From: Areca catechu | Taxonomy: Eukaryota > Streptophyta > Magnoliopsida > Arecales > Arecaceae | Reading direction: 5' to 3' | Length of the DNA: 64,000 nt | NCBI GenBank assembly: GCA_021397845.1 | Contig: CM038052.1 | Span: 142,295,854 to 142,359,853 of the forward strand | Shown: positions 33,144 to 43,400 of the stretch, piece by piece | How the letters are laid out: each line of letters starts with the position of its first letter | Position numbering within the stretch: the first letter of the stretch is position 1 | Made by a program: the position numbers and the translations under genes | The notes under the pieces: generated by a model | Seen by the model: the letters and a program-made list of their open reading frames with translations, nothing else | Database searches by the model: none | What the model was told of the DNA's origin: nothing

Positions 33144-35336
33144 ATGGAAGAGACCGTAGAGAGTCAGGGAAAGCAGGTTGGGCCCTCGGGGGCCGGAGAT
33201 GTAGTAGGTCCGGAGTCGATCCCCAGCTCGGTTTCTCAGAGCAAGGCAGCCCTTCTTCGGGAACGCTACCGCATTCTTGAGGAGTTTCCCTTTGTCCTCT
33301 CCGCGCCCGAGGAGCAGGCGAACGAAGCTCCCCCTGGGTGCTTAACTGTATACGAAGATCACCTGAAGGCTGGTCTTCGATTTTCCCTGCACCCCTTCTT
33401 TGTTAAGATTTTTCGCTTGTACCAAGTGGTGCCAGCGCAGTTGACCCCAAATAGCATCAGGAACATCTGCGGGTTCCTGGTTATGTGCAGCATCGCCAAT
33501 GTAGAGCCTAGGACCAACTTATTCATGGCCCTTTTCATCCTCAAGAGGGACTTCCACAGCAATGGATGGTGGGTGATTGGCCCTAGATCAGGCCGTAGGG
33601 TTATCAAGGACATGCCCAGTGCCATCCATGGGTGGAAACCCATGTTCGTATTTGTGTTGTCTTTTGATCCATGGGGCTTCGACACTGTATGGAAGAAGCC
33701 TTGCCTGACCACCAACGACGGAAAGAAGGTCTTGGCAGTCGATCAGTCGGACTATGATCTTCTGACCAACTCTAAAGTTGCCCTTATCCGGGAGTTGTTG
33801 GAGAAGAGGAATCTCCATCGGGCGGGAATTAGTAAATTCCCCTCATTAGGTATAGCGACGGGAATTTCTGTCCCTCTACTTCAGGTTTTATTGTAGTTCA
33901 TTTAACTGAGGTGATCCCCTTTGCCTGCAGGTGGTGGGATGAAGCGTGATTTGAGCTGGCTTTGCCAGACTTCGGAGAAGAGGGTTGCACAGGCCCCTTC
34001 CACTAGGTATGCGGTTCGGAAGAGAGTTCGGAGGGATGGTCCTGAAGGGGACCAAAGCACTTCGTCCTCCCGAGGCGCCTCAAGGGAAGATGTAGTGGCC
34101 ACGGAAGGGGCTCCAGCGAGACCCTATCCAGTTGAAACCCTACCGGCGGTCGCCTCCCCATCCGACACAATGGGGAGCCCGCCTCAAGGAGTGAATGTGC
34201 CGCCGGTTTGCCCCCCTGCCGCTGATAGGGGCAAAGTGCGGCAAGTTGAAGGAGAGTTCGTCCACGGGGCTTCTTCAGCTGAAGGCCGTTCGATGGACTC
34301 TTCGGAGCTTCCGCCTATGGGAGGGCTGCTGGTCCCGGCCGAAGCTAGGCAAGCATTGAAGGGTACAATACTGCCCCACAACCTGGCAATTCTCCGAAAC
34401 CGGAGCTTTCTCAAAGTGTCCGATTCCGGCTTTGCCGCCTTGCAACAGGTATGACTATCACCGCCTCCTTTGTCTTAGAGTTATTTGATCCTGAATTCTT
34501 CTTTTTTAATGTAGTTGGTCTATGACTTCACCTTCATGGAGGAAGGCCTGGAAAACGTGGACAGCCTCATCCATGACCTCAAGGAGGAGCTTCAGACTAC
34601 TAGGGCTGCCAGAGAAGTAGCCGAAGATCTGAAGCAATTCATAGAGGACCATCTTGTCCGGGTAACTGATAAAGTTCGTGACCTGAAGGGCGAACTGAAA
34701 AGTGCCCACTCGAGGATAGCCAGACAAGAGACAAGGTGGAACAAGAGTATGAAGCAAGTCGAATCCCTAGAGCGGGCTGCCAGGGAGGATCAGGAGAGGA
34801 TGGAAAATCTATCCAAGATGGCGGAGGAGGCTTCTAGGAGGGCCGAAGAGGCGATCCTGGAATCTGAAGCTGCTAAGAGGGAGGCCAAAGCCGCCAAGAG
34901 GGAGTCCGAAGCTTTGAGGAAGCAGGTAGACAGTGCCATGGCTGACTTCAAGACGTCTTCACAATTTTAGACAGAGATTGATGAATCGTCATTGTATGCC
35001 TACCAGCACGGCTTCAACGACGGGCTCTCCAAGGTAAAGGAGATCCTCCCTCACCTCGACCTTTCGAGCATTCCCTCTAACATAATTGGAGAGGAAGGAG
35101 AATAAGCGGAGGAGGCCGAAGTCGCAGGGGAGGTCGAGGAGTTTCTATGTCCGGCGAAGGAGGCTGCTATCCCAGTCGAAGATCTGGAGGTGATCCCAGC
35201 TCTGATCCCGGCCCAGGAGGTGACTCAGGCTGAAGGTTCTCCTGTCCCGTTCTAGATTGATGAGATCCTCTCAGAGCAAGTTGACAAGTTGCTCCAGTCC
35301 TGTGGTGTGGAGCCTTCTCCTGCTGATGTTGAGTGA
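33144..35336 (+). pseudogene. Antisense accessory gene of element B, three late stops
   Basis: Same architecture as the intact copy in A: exon 1 33144-33849 (PF04195-like domain with LKAGLRFSLHPFF, PAQLTPNSIRNICGF), intron of 81 bp, exon 2 33931-34448 beginning with a GGGMK motif, intron of 66 bp, exon 3 34515-35336 (long coiled coil). Intron phases match A exactly (1, then 0). Exon 3 has in-frame TAG at 34968-34970, TAA near 35103 and TAG near 35253, after which the frame stays open to TGA at 35334-35336. Exons 1 and 2 are undamaged, so a truncated protein of about 560 residues is still possible. Confidence 0.75.
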
Positions 35337-36083
35337 CCTGGATCACTCTGAATGTATTTTCCTTCTTTCTTACTTGTATTGCCAATGAACTTTGTATTGC
35401 AACTTTCCCAGATTTTGGAATGAATTCTCCTTTCTTTGCACATGCGTTGTTGTGTCTCATGTGTTGCTTGAATCGATCTTCCTGTTCTTTTTTCTACTTA
35501 GTCGAATAATCATGTCCGGAGACCATTTAGTCGATAAGAACTGGTTCTACCGCTCTCTTTTCCGTTTAGTTGAATAGTCACGGCCGAAGGCCGTTCAATC
35601 GGTGAGGACGAATCCTTGAACGGATCAAAACTCCATTGCCGAAGACTATTGCCTTTCATTGGATGTTGAGCTTGTCCATTGGGGCGGACAGGAGTCATCT
35701 TCCCGCCAATCAGTGATTAGGGAGATTTTATTAGGATCATTGTTGTCCATGTGGCACGTCGAAATTTGTACAGTCATAATCTCTTGCGCCTTATGAGCCG
35801 TCGGGCCTCTTTTTCCCAAAAAGAGACCATTAATGATACCGTCACATGATGCAGATTTCTCCAGATTCAAAGCGATGGCGGTTGCTGTCCTGGGGATGGC
35901 TTTCGAGAGACTTTCTGGTTCTCGAAGCATCGCCCGGACACGTGGCGCCTTCTCATGCGGCTGGGAAGTATGTGGGACACGCCTCCCCGCAGTCGGTCGT
36001 GGGTGCAAGGTTTAAAAAAATAGGACCCTGCCCTCCTGCTGTCGAAGGCCATCATTTTCGTTGGTATCTTCCTCCCATTAATA
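35337..36083. other. Element B region between its two plus-strand frames
   Basis: Non-coding as far as I can tell. A short imperfect repeat is visible near 35500-35610 (GTCGAATAATCATGTCCGGA and TTGAATAGTCACGGCCGAAG-like blocks). The region holds the presumed 3'UTR of the antisense gene and the sequence upstream of the next frame. Confidence 0.4.
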
Positions 36084-36578
36084 ATGAGGTTTAGTACTTT
36101 CGAGCTTCGTCGCGCAGCGAAGAGGAGGGCCATCGACCCCAAGAGGAAGCGAAGCCCGGAGCTGCCTGAGCCGGAAGGCGAAGAGGAGGGGCCTCTTGTG
36201 GACCAACTGGAGACCCATCTGAGGGAAGCCTGGGCCCAAGTCACGGTGGCGACAACGGTGGTGGAGGAGGCAAGGAAAGAGGCGGCGGACGCTGTTACAA
36301 ATTTCAAAGCCTCGGCCGCCTTCAAGGACGAGCTCACCGCGATGGCCCTGGACTCCTTCCATCAGGGGTTCTGGGAGTGTCGGAGGAAGGCCTCCAAGTT
36401 TTACAACTTGAAGAGCCTGGATAACATCAAGCCCTCCGTTCCTTTCCTCGGCCACAAATTCAACTCTGACTCCGATGAGGGGTCGGATTCAGGTTCGGAT
36501 GGGAACCCCGAGGGCCCTTCATTGTCCCATCTGGTCTCTTCCCGACGATACGGGAAAAACCCGTCGGGGAGTTATTGA
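36084..36578 (+). CDS. Second plus-strand frame of element B; coiled-coil tail like that of the antisense gene
   Basis: 164 residues from ATG at 36084 (MRFSTFELRRAAKRR) to TGA. It starts basic, continues as a charged coil-prone segment, then contains NFKASAAFKDELTAMALDSF and GFWECRRKASKFY, which align with the C-terminal coil end of the antisense protein in A (FRASDEFTSEVREATVDSF, GFRMCREKVGAFF), and ends acidic and Ser/Asp-rich. The MRFS start also recalls the MKFS start of exon 2 in A and D. It may be a second, internally shortened copy of exons 2-3, with the PF04195-like exon and most of the linker missing. Whether it is expressed is unknown. Confidence 0.5.
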   Translation: MRFSTFELRRAAKRRAIDPKRKRSPELPEPEGEEEGPLVDQLETHLREAWAQVTVATTVVEEARKEAADAVTNFKASAAFKDELTAMALDSFHQGFWECRRKASKFYNLKSLDNIKPSVPFLGHKFNSDSDEGSDSGSDGNPEGPSLSHLVSSRRYGKNPSGSY

Positions 36579-36879
36579 AAATTTTCCAACTTTGTTATTG
36601 CTGCTGCTGCTCTCTTTTTTTTTTATATATCTCTCTTTAGGAGAGTTTCTTTTCTTTTTTCTTACTCTCTTTTTAGGAGAGTTTCTTTCTTTCTTTTCTC
36701 TTTCTCTTTTTTTTTTTTTTGTAAAAAATTGAAAGAAATGATAGATCTTTTCTTTTACCTCTTCCCGCATATTTTTTACGATGTGTTGCATCACGATTTG
36801 TCCGTAATGTAGACTCCATAGACCACTTGCGGTCTGTAGGGAAGAAATAGGGTCAGTTGGACCATTCTGAGAACGTCTG

Positions 36880-37150
36880 TTGTTGATAGAAAGGATGATA
36901 GTGGTCCTTTTAGGCACGTGTTCGGATTTTCCATATGGTAAGGTGTTTACACCGTCCCTGTGCTCTTTCTGTCATAATTAAGGTAGGCTATTCAGGCCCA
37001 TCTCGGTGCGTGTTCGGATTCACCGTAGGGTAGGTTACGAAAACCATCCTTGCACCTTTGATCTTTTTGGTGACCTGATTAGGCCATCCATTACGCTCAT
37101 CGGGCATACCGATAAGGTGAGTGGATTAGACTCTCCTTTGCGCAGGCTAT
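36880..37150. repeat. Degenerate short tandem repeats between the B accessory frames and pol
   Basis: Blocks with GTGTTCGGAT, then GTAAGGTG or GTAGGTTA, then CCTGTGC or CTTGCAC recur at about 36914 and 37010, roughly 95 bp apart, with a weaker third block near 37100. Much more decayed than the arrays at the same place in A and C. Confidence 0.35.
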
Positions 37151-37219
37151 TATCATTCAATCAATGCAACTAGCCGTTCTGAGTTGAGAAGCTTTGCACA
37201 GGAGTTTTTTGGAACTTTT

Positions 37220-38680
37220 TCATTGATAGTATTTGCGAAAATTTTATACATTTCATGGTCGGGAAAAGGTCTTCCCCTCCAGGGTCTTGAGTCGATATGT
37301 CCCTGGTCGAATGACTTCTTCGACTTGATATGGGCCTTCTTAGTTGGGGGAGAGTTTATCCTGTTCCGTTGGCCTGGACACTTCTGCTCTTCGCAATACC
37401 ATGTCCCCCGTGCAGAAAGTTTGCTCCTTCACGTTTGAGTTGTAGTACTTGGTGACCTTTTGCAGGTATGCCGCCATTCTTATCTGAGCCTGTAGCCTGG
37501 TGCTTGATAGCAAATCCAAATCAATCCTTCTATGATTGGAATTCTCAGGCTCTTCATAGTTGTCAATTATCAGGGATTGTAGGGAGACTTCGATAGGTAG
37601 TACGGCTTCGGTACCGTAGGCCAGGTTGAACGGAGATTCACCGGTGGCCGTTCTTGGGGTAGTTCGGTACGCCCAAAGAATGGAGATCAGTTCTTCGGCC
37701 CAAAGCCCTTTAGCGGCGTACAACCTTGTCTTCATACCATGGAGGATGGTCTGGTTGGTGACTTCGGCTTCTCCGTTAGACTGTGGATGAGCAACGGATG
37801 TTAGTCGATGCTGGATATGATACCGAGCACAGAAGTCCTTGAACTTTGGATTGTCGAATTGTCTCCCGTTGTCCGTGATGATGACATGTGGGATGCTGAA
37901 CCTGAAGATGATTGAATTTTTCATAAAATTTTTCACCTTGCCTTCTGTGATCTGGGCCAATGGTTCGGCTTCCACCCACTTCGTGAAATAGTCGATGGCC
38001 ACTAGGAGAAACTTTCTTTGCTCTGATGCTGGTGGGAACGGGCCAAGAATGTCCATCCCTCACTGGGCAAAAGGCCATGGGGCTGCCAACTGAGTTAGGT
38101 GACTCGCAGGTTGTCTCTGCACATTGGCATACATTTGGCATTGGTTGCACTTCCGCACGAAATCAGCTGAGTCCTTCTAGATGGATGGCCAGTAATACCT
38201 TTGTCGAATAATCTTGTATGCTAGAGATCTGCCTTCCAAGTGATCCCTGCATATGCCCTCGTGGACCTCTCTCAAAGCATAATCTGTATCGGTAGGTCCT
38301 AGGCATTTTAGCAGTGGTTGGGAGAACGATCTCTTGTAGAGGGTTCCGTCTAAGATGACGTATTGAGACGCCATCCAGCGGATCTTCTTGGCCTCTGCCT
38401 TATCTTCCGACAGTTTTCCTTCATTCAGGAATCTGATGATGGGATCCATCTAGCTGGCTCAGTATCAATCTAGCACACCTCTGCATCCTCTTCGACAATG
38501 CTTAGAGTTTCAAGATGTTCAACAAAGGTGCGCCCGAGAGACTCCGATGCTGTAGTAGCTAGTCAAGACAGTGCATCCGCCCGGAAGTTCTCTGATCGAG
38601 GAACATGAATAATTTCAAAATGTTCCAGTTGGGAGGATAAAGGCTAAACCTTCTCCAGGTATTGCACCACGGTTGGATCT
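37220..38680 (-). pseudogene. 3' part of B pol: end of second RNase H and integrase
   Basis: Continues 48796-52722 after removal of the copia insertion. The DPTVVQYLEK segment directly next to the insertion (about 38677-38645) is the end of the Tat second RNase H; a diverged RADALS equivalent follows. The integrase zinc finger (HEGICRDHLEG) is near 38260, and the catalytic core (YFTKWVEAEPLAQI, ITDNGRQF, HPQSNGEAEV) is at 37340-38056. The frame carries several stops (for example after DKLSPN at 37340) and ends at TGA 37220-37222. It is not functional. Confidence 0.85.
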
Positions 38681-41007
38681 TGTTGGGAATTATGTCCCAA
38701 AGCCAATCGCCTGGGTTGTAGACGGTTATGCTGAGTATTGTACTTTTTCTTTGAATTAAAAAAATAATATTTTGGCAGCTCATCACATACTTAATTTTCC
38801 TGAAATGAACTCTTTCAATGTGATGAAGTCCTTAGGACTACACTGACTTCGATACAGAAAGGATGTATCGAGTGGTCCTTAAACCCTGTTCACAACCAAA
38901 GGATATATTGTACTGGACGGCAATATATCAAGTATAGGTTGTTGTAGTTCACATCATTTGGTTGTCCTCTTGACCAAATGAGTGTGGTGACACTGATGTG
39001 ATCTACAAGTGGGATATGTGATATCTCATTGAACGTGACTCCATGCAGCCCCTTTCTGCCAAAGGGAAACTCACGATTGGATATGGGTATATGTGTCCCT
39101 CCGACCTGAGGTCATCACGGTAGCTTGCAAGCAACTCCCTATGCTTTGGTGCCGGACTACCCGGATTTTTAATCCGGTGACAGAAGGTTTCTGGGTACAG
39201 GCAAGTACTTGTGGAGCAGTGATGGACCAAGATGGAATTGACCTGTCCAAACAATTTGGATTGAATGTCTCGCAGTATCTCAATTTAGCAAATTCTCGGC
39301 CGGGGTAGTCCTAGTGAAGAGTCACTGGGCTTGCGAGGTTGAGACACGTAGTCGATTGACTCTGTTTGGGTTGACAGCCCAATCTCAGTCGTCTTGAGCA
39401 TTAGAGGTCAAAGGGATGAATTATATGGTAACCATATGCCAGAGGTTCGAAAGTTTGCTCCTGCATCTTCGACCTATCCGGACGCCGGGACCCATTGCTA
39501 GATGGTTTCCTGTGCTGGTACTAGAAATTGTTCTAGTGCTACCGTTTAGATTCGAACCTATGAGGTTACATGCCACAGAGGATAACTCTCTGATCCGGAT
39601 ACCGATTACGATTGGGAATCGTCTCGGTTTTATGGTCACATTATTTTTTGAGCATACTTTTTCCTGTCTTGCCCTTGTCTGTGTCAACCGGAAAATGTCT
39701 CGGGTTGACCAGCTCTACGCCAGGTTTTTTCTGAATCATTTTTGAACTGATTCGGAGTTCGTTTCGGCCTCCAATTGGTTATGAACCAATTTTTTTCCTT
39801 GAACCAGGTTCAATTGGATTGAACCGTTTGGTTTAATGGAATTGAACCAAAATTAGGTTTGAACCAATTTTTTGGTTGGATCGGTGTTTGTTTTACTCCA
39901 TGGACTGTTTTACACAGTCATTAGTTTTGCTGGAAGGCCAAACGAATGGGAGAAAATTCCAAGCGCCGAATGCCAAACGCTGGGCGTTTTCCTCTTCTTC
40001 CACCTGCTGGTTCTGCTGGCTTTAATCCTGGGTTTATGGCTGTTTAATTGGGTTAAAAGCCACTGTCTCTCCACCTCACCGACGCTCCACCTCCCTCTCC
40101 CTGTTGCAGCCTTTTTATACAACCCATCCCTCCCCTGTTTGGTTGTGAGTTGAGTTTCAACATTGGAAAACTTTTCACCGTGAGAACATTTGAGAGGGGT
40201 CTTTATGCCTTGTTCTATCCTTCTTCTTTGAGAGGCTTAAGGAGAGACCTTTGGGGCTGGGTTTAGAGCTTTAGAAGGGGAGAAAATCCATTGTTTTGAA
40301 GTGCTCAAGTTTTGCCCAGTGCTACAGAATTCTATGACCCTAAAGCCCTCTTCCGGTGGCTAGCACCGTGCATGGAGGCGGATCCAAGAGCCCCGGGCAT
40401 GTCTTCCCTCTAGAGGGAGTACCATTCTACTCCTAGGAGCAAACCACGCGAGCCAGGATCGCTCCAGCTGCTCCGAAATGAAGGCCAAAGTCTGCTGCCC
40501 AGTTCTGCTACAGAAATCTGGCAGCAGACTTTGGTGATTTATTTTAATTTTTTGGCTTAGATTTGATTGTAGTAATTGATGGAAAATCGAAGAAGACTTG
40601 TCCAAGTTGCTGCTGCTCAAATTTGGGAGCAAACGGAGGTCCGGAAGGAGGTGTTCCGACAACGTTTCGCAAGCCAAAAATAGAGTTCCAAGGAGGAAGA
40701 CGACTGGAATAACTTTATTCCAGTTATTCCAGTCTATTCCAGGTTTATTCCAGAGTTATTCCAGGTGGAATAAAGGTATGAAAAATTAATTTTTTAATCA
40801 TGCATGGATAGATTAAATTGTTTAATATTTTATAAATATTTTATATGATTATGCATGCCTAAATGCAACTAGATTTAGATTAGTTCCTGGCAGAGCAGAT
40901 ACCCGCTGCGTGAATTTTAAAAAATATTTTAAAATCCAATCTGCTCCCGTAGATGTTTGCATGTCTAGTGTAGGATCTTGTCAAACCACCTGCACAGTTT
41001 ACTTTCA
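38681..41007 (+). repeat. 5' LTR of the copia element
   Basis: 2327 bp, TGTTGGGAA...CTTTCA. It contains a probable TATA box (CTTTTTATAC, 40111-40120) and, further downstream, a run of TTATTCCAG repeats (about 40712-40775). It differs from the 3' LTR by a few percent. The open frames in it are mirrored in the other LTR and carry no transposon domain. Confidence 0.95.
40111..40120 (+). promoter_or_regulatory. TATA box candidate in the copia 5' LTR
   Basis: CTTTTTATAC, preceded by a CT-rich stretch, about 900 bp before the LTR end and facing the primer-binding site. The same motif is conserved in the 3' LTR near 47905-47914. Confidence 0.5.
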
Positions 41008-41008
41008 G

Positions 41009-41022
41009 TGGTATCAGAGCCA
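41009..41022 (+). other. Primer-binding site of the copia element
   Basis: TGGTATCAGAGCCA begins one base after the LTR end; it is the standard complement of the initiator tRNA-Met 3' end. Confidence 0.95.
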
Positions 41023-42538
41023 CGTTGAATTTGTAATCTAATCTAGTATGCATGCTTATAGATTAAAATTTGTTTAATCTTAAAAATGTATTAAGTTTTC
41101 TTTTTGGAACCTAGTTGAGACCTTCACCATGACCGTGTGTCTTTGACACGATGTGGATCGTCTGTGTTGGCCTCTTCAGAAGGATCCTTAAAGAATATTA
41201 AAATTAAAAATTGTTTTAATTTGGAGAAACATGTTTTAGGCATGTTTTATAAAATATTTGTAAAATATTTTTTGATGCATGATTTGTTATGTAAAAAATG
41301 TTTTACATAAAGACTTAATTAAAAAATATTTTAATTAAGTGTTTGGCTTATTAAATTTTTTTTTTAGGTTTATGAAATCTAATACAATTTGCATAAGCCA
41401 TTTTTGGGTTAATTGGGTTAGCTGACTAGTTGGGTCCAAAATTGGGTTAGACCTAAGTTTAGTTGAACCGGATAATAAGAAGAAGATTAAACAAAAGTTG
41501 TTTAAGGTCATTCTTTAAAACTATCTAATAGTTAGAATAGTTGATCCGTTCATCTAAAATGGATCCAATTTGTGGCTCAGTGGACGCCCGAGTCTTTAGG
41601 CTAGTCTGATCGAGTCTGGTAAACCGACTGGTGTCGAGGTAGGTTTGGCATTGTGATCATGGCTGTATGAGGCTACCTCTTTCCTGGCCAACTTGGTTGG
41701 TGTCTAGGAAAGATGGTTAATGGCGGTTACTCACCCATGATCTCACCTACCTGGCTAGTCGAGTCGACCATAACTGATTGGAAAAGCTCAATGACTCGAG
41801 TTAACCCATGTCACCCAGGTTGATCGGTCTGACTGATCTATAGGTGCCCATGGATCATTTGTTGATTTATTTCAACCCTCTTGGAATCTGATTGATTCAG
41901 TGGGAGGATGATCCATGTCCTTGTCTCTTTTCTTCTGTCACAACTAAAAAAAAAAAAATCCTCTAAATTATTAGGTCCTTAAAAAGACTAAGTCAAGGAG
42001 TTGATAGTGTCTTTGCCTTCCATTAAGTTGGATAGAAATGTGTCCACTAGCTTGGTGTGCATCGGCAGTTCCATAGAACGGGTGTACATCCGATGACTGG
42101 AATTTCTATCTGATCGATGATGGTTCAGTGCAACCTCCTTAACGGGACCAGGTGGGCCGGCCATAGTCAGGCTTGGTCTTTAGTTAGCTGGAAGCATTGG
42201 ATTTGTCATTTTAATGGTTGGACCTAACCAGAGAACCCCAATAGGAGGCCCCTAGGCCGATTGGGGTGCTCTCTGGGGCAAAATAAAATACTGAAAATTA
42301 TTTAGGGAAACAATTGGTTTACGAACCTACCTTTAGGCTCGTATGGGTGAGCCGGCCATAGTCGGGCTCATGCAAGGTCTATTGGATTTCAGTACCCACT
42401 TGAGAAAAAGTATTTTCATGGATTGGAGTTAGAGGCTACCAATCTGAAAAATTAGTGGAAGAAACCTTTAGACTAAAGTCCAAGTCTTTTGGTTAAGTTA
42501 TTAATTCATCAACTAATATGGTCTTATTTTCTTTTCAG
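41023..42538 (+). other. Untranslated leader of the copia element
   Basis: About 1.5 kb between the primer site and gag without a usable reading frame. A CTTTTCAG directly before the gag ATG resembles a splice acceptor, so a leader intron is conceivable, but I cannot show a donor. Confidence 0.6.
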
Positions 42539-43400
42539 ATGTCTTCCAATTTATCGCTCGGTCACTTCTCGATAACGAGAAGTTAAAGGGTCATAACTTC
42601 AATAGTTGGTATCGAAGATTGAGAATCGTTATGGAGCATGAACGGATCCTCTATGTTATAGCGGATCTGTCACCTGAAATCCCTCCCGCTAATGCACGGA
42701 GTACGGTCAGAGACGCTTATCTGAAGTGGGTCTCTGATCGGACTACTGTCCGATGCATTATGTTAGCGGCAATGAACGACGAGTTCAGTCGCAAATTCGA
42801 TGAGGCCCAACTTGATAAAATCCTTCAAAAGTTAAAGGAATCCTTCGGCACCCCGGATGATGTAGAATGGTACAAAGTGTCTTATGCCATCTACAACTCC
42901 AAGATGCAGAATGGTGGTTCAGTCACTGATCATGTATTGTACATGATCGAGTTGATTGAAAAGTTGGGCAAACTCGGATGCCCCTTGCATGAGCAGCTCG
43001 GCAAGGATGCGATCATGAATTCTCTTCCCTCCTCATATCTTGATTTTCTCGATCATTATAGAATGAACAAGCCTGTAGTAAACTACCATGGTCTTTTGGG
43101 GTTACTGCAGACTTTCAAGAAAGACCACCAACTGAATAAGGGGGTGGTGAATTTAGTGGGAGGTAGTAGAGGTCGTCGTCCCTTTAAAAAAGGGAAGAAG
43201 AAAACAAATAAGAAGGGAAAGAAGGTGCAGAATGTTCCTGGCCCTAGTCAGACCAGGAAGTATAAGGCTGATCAGTCTTCTGCAGAGTGTTCTACTGCTA
43301 GAAGAAGGGACACTGGAAGAGGAACTGTCCTCTTTATATTGCGTCCCTTGATCCGAACAGGCCGAGGAAGCAGAAGTCTGCTGAACAAGGTATTTATATG
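42539..43400 (+). pseudogene. gag of the copia element, frameshifted
   Basis: ATG at 42539 opens with MSSNLSL, but a frameshift near 42561 is needed to enter the main frame (LLDNEKLKGHNFNSWYRR, then the copia gag core with LGKDAIMNSLPSSY). At the C-terminal end the zinc knuckle (KKGHWKRNC, near 43300) lies in another frame behind a stop. Gag would form the particle. Several lesions make this copy non-functional. Confidence 0.85.

Noticed and set aside
35560..36010. 120-residue minus-strand frame and short plus-strand frames
   Set aside because: No domain and no relation to gag-pol or the antisense gene; a non-coding part of element B is the simpler reading.
39416..40153. Open frames of about 100 residues inside the copia LTR, mirrored in the other LTR
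   Set aside because: LTR sequence with no transposon or host domain; conservation is due to the LTR duplication.
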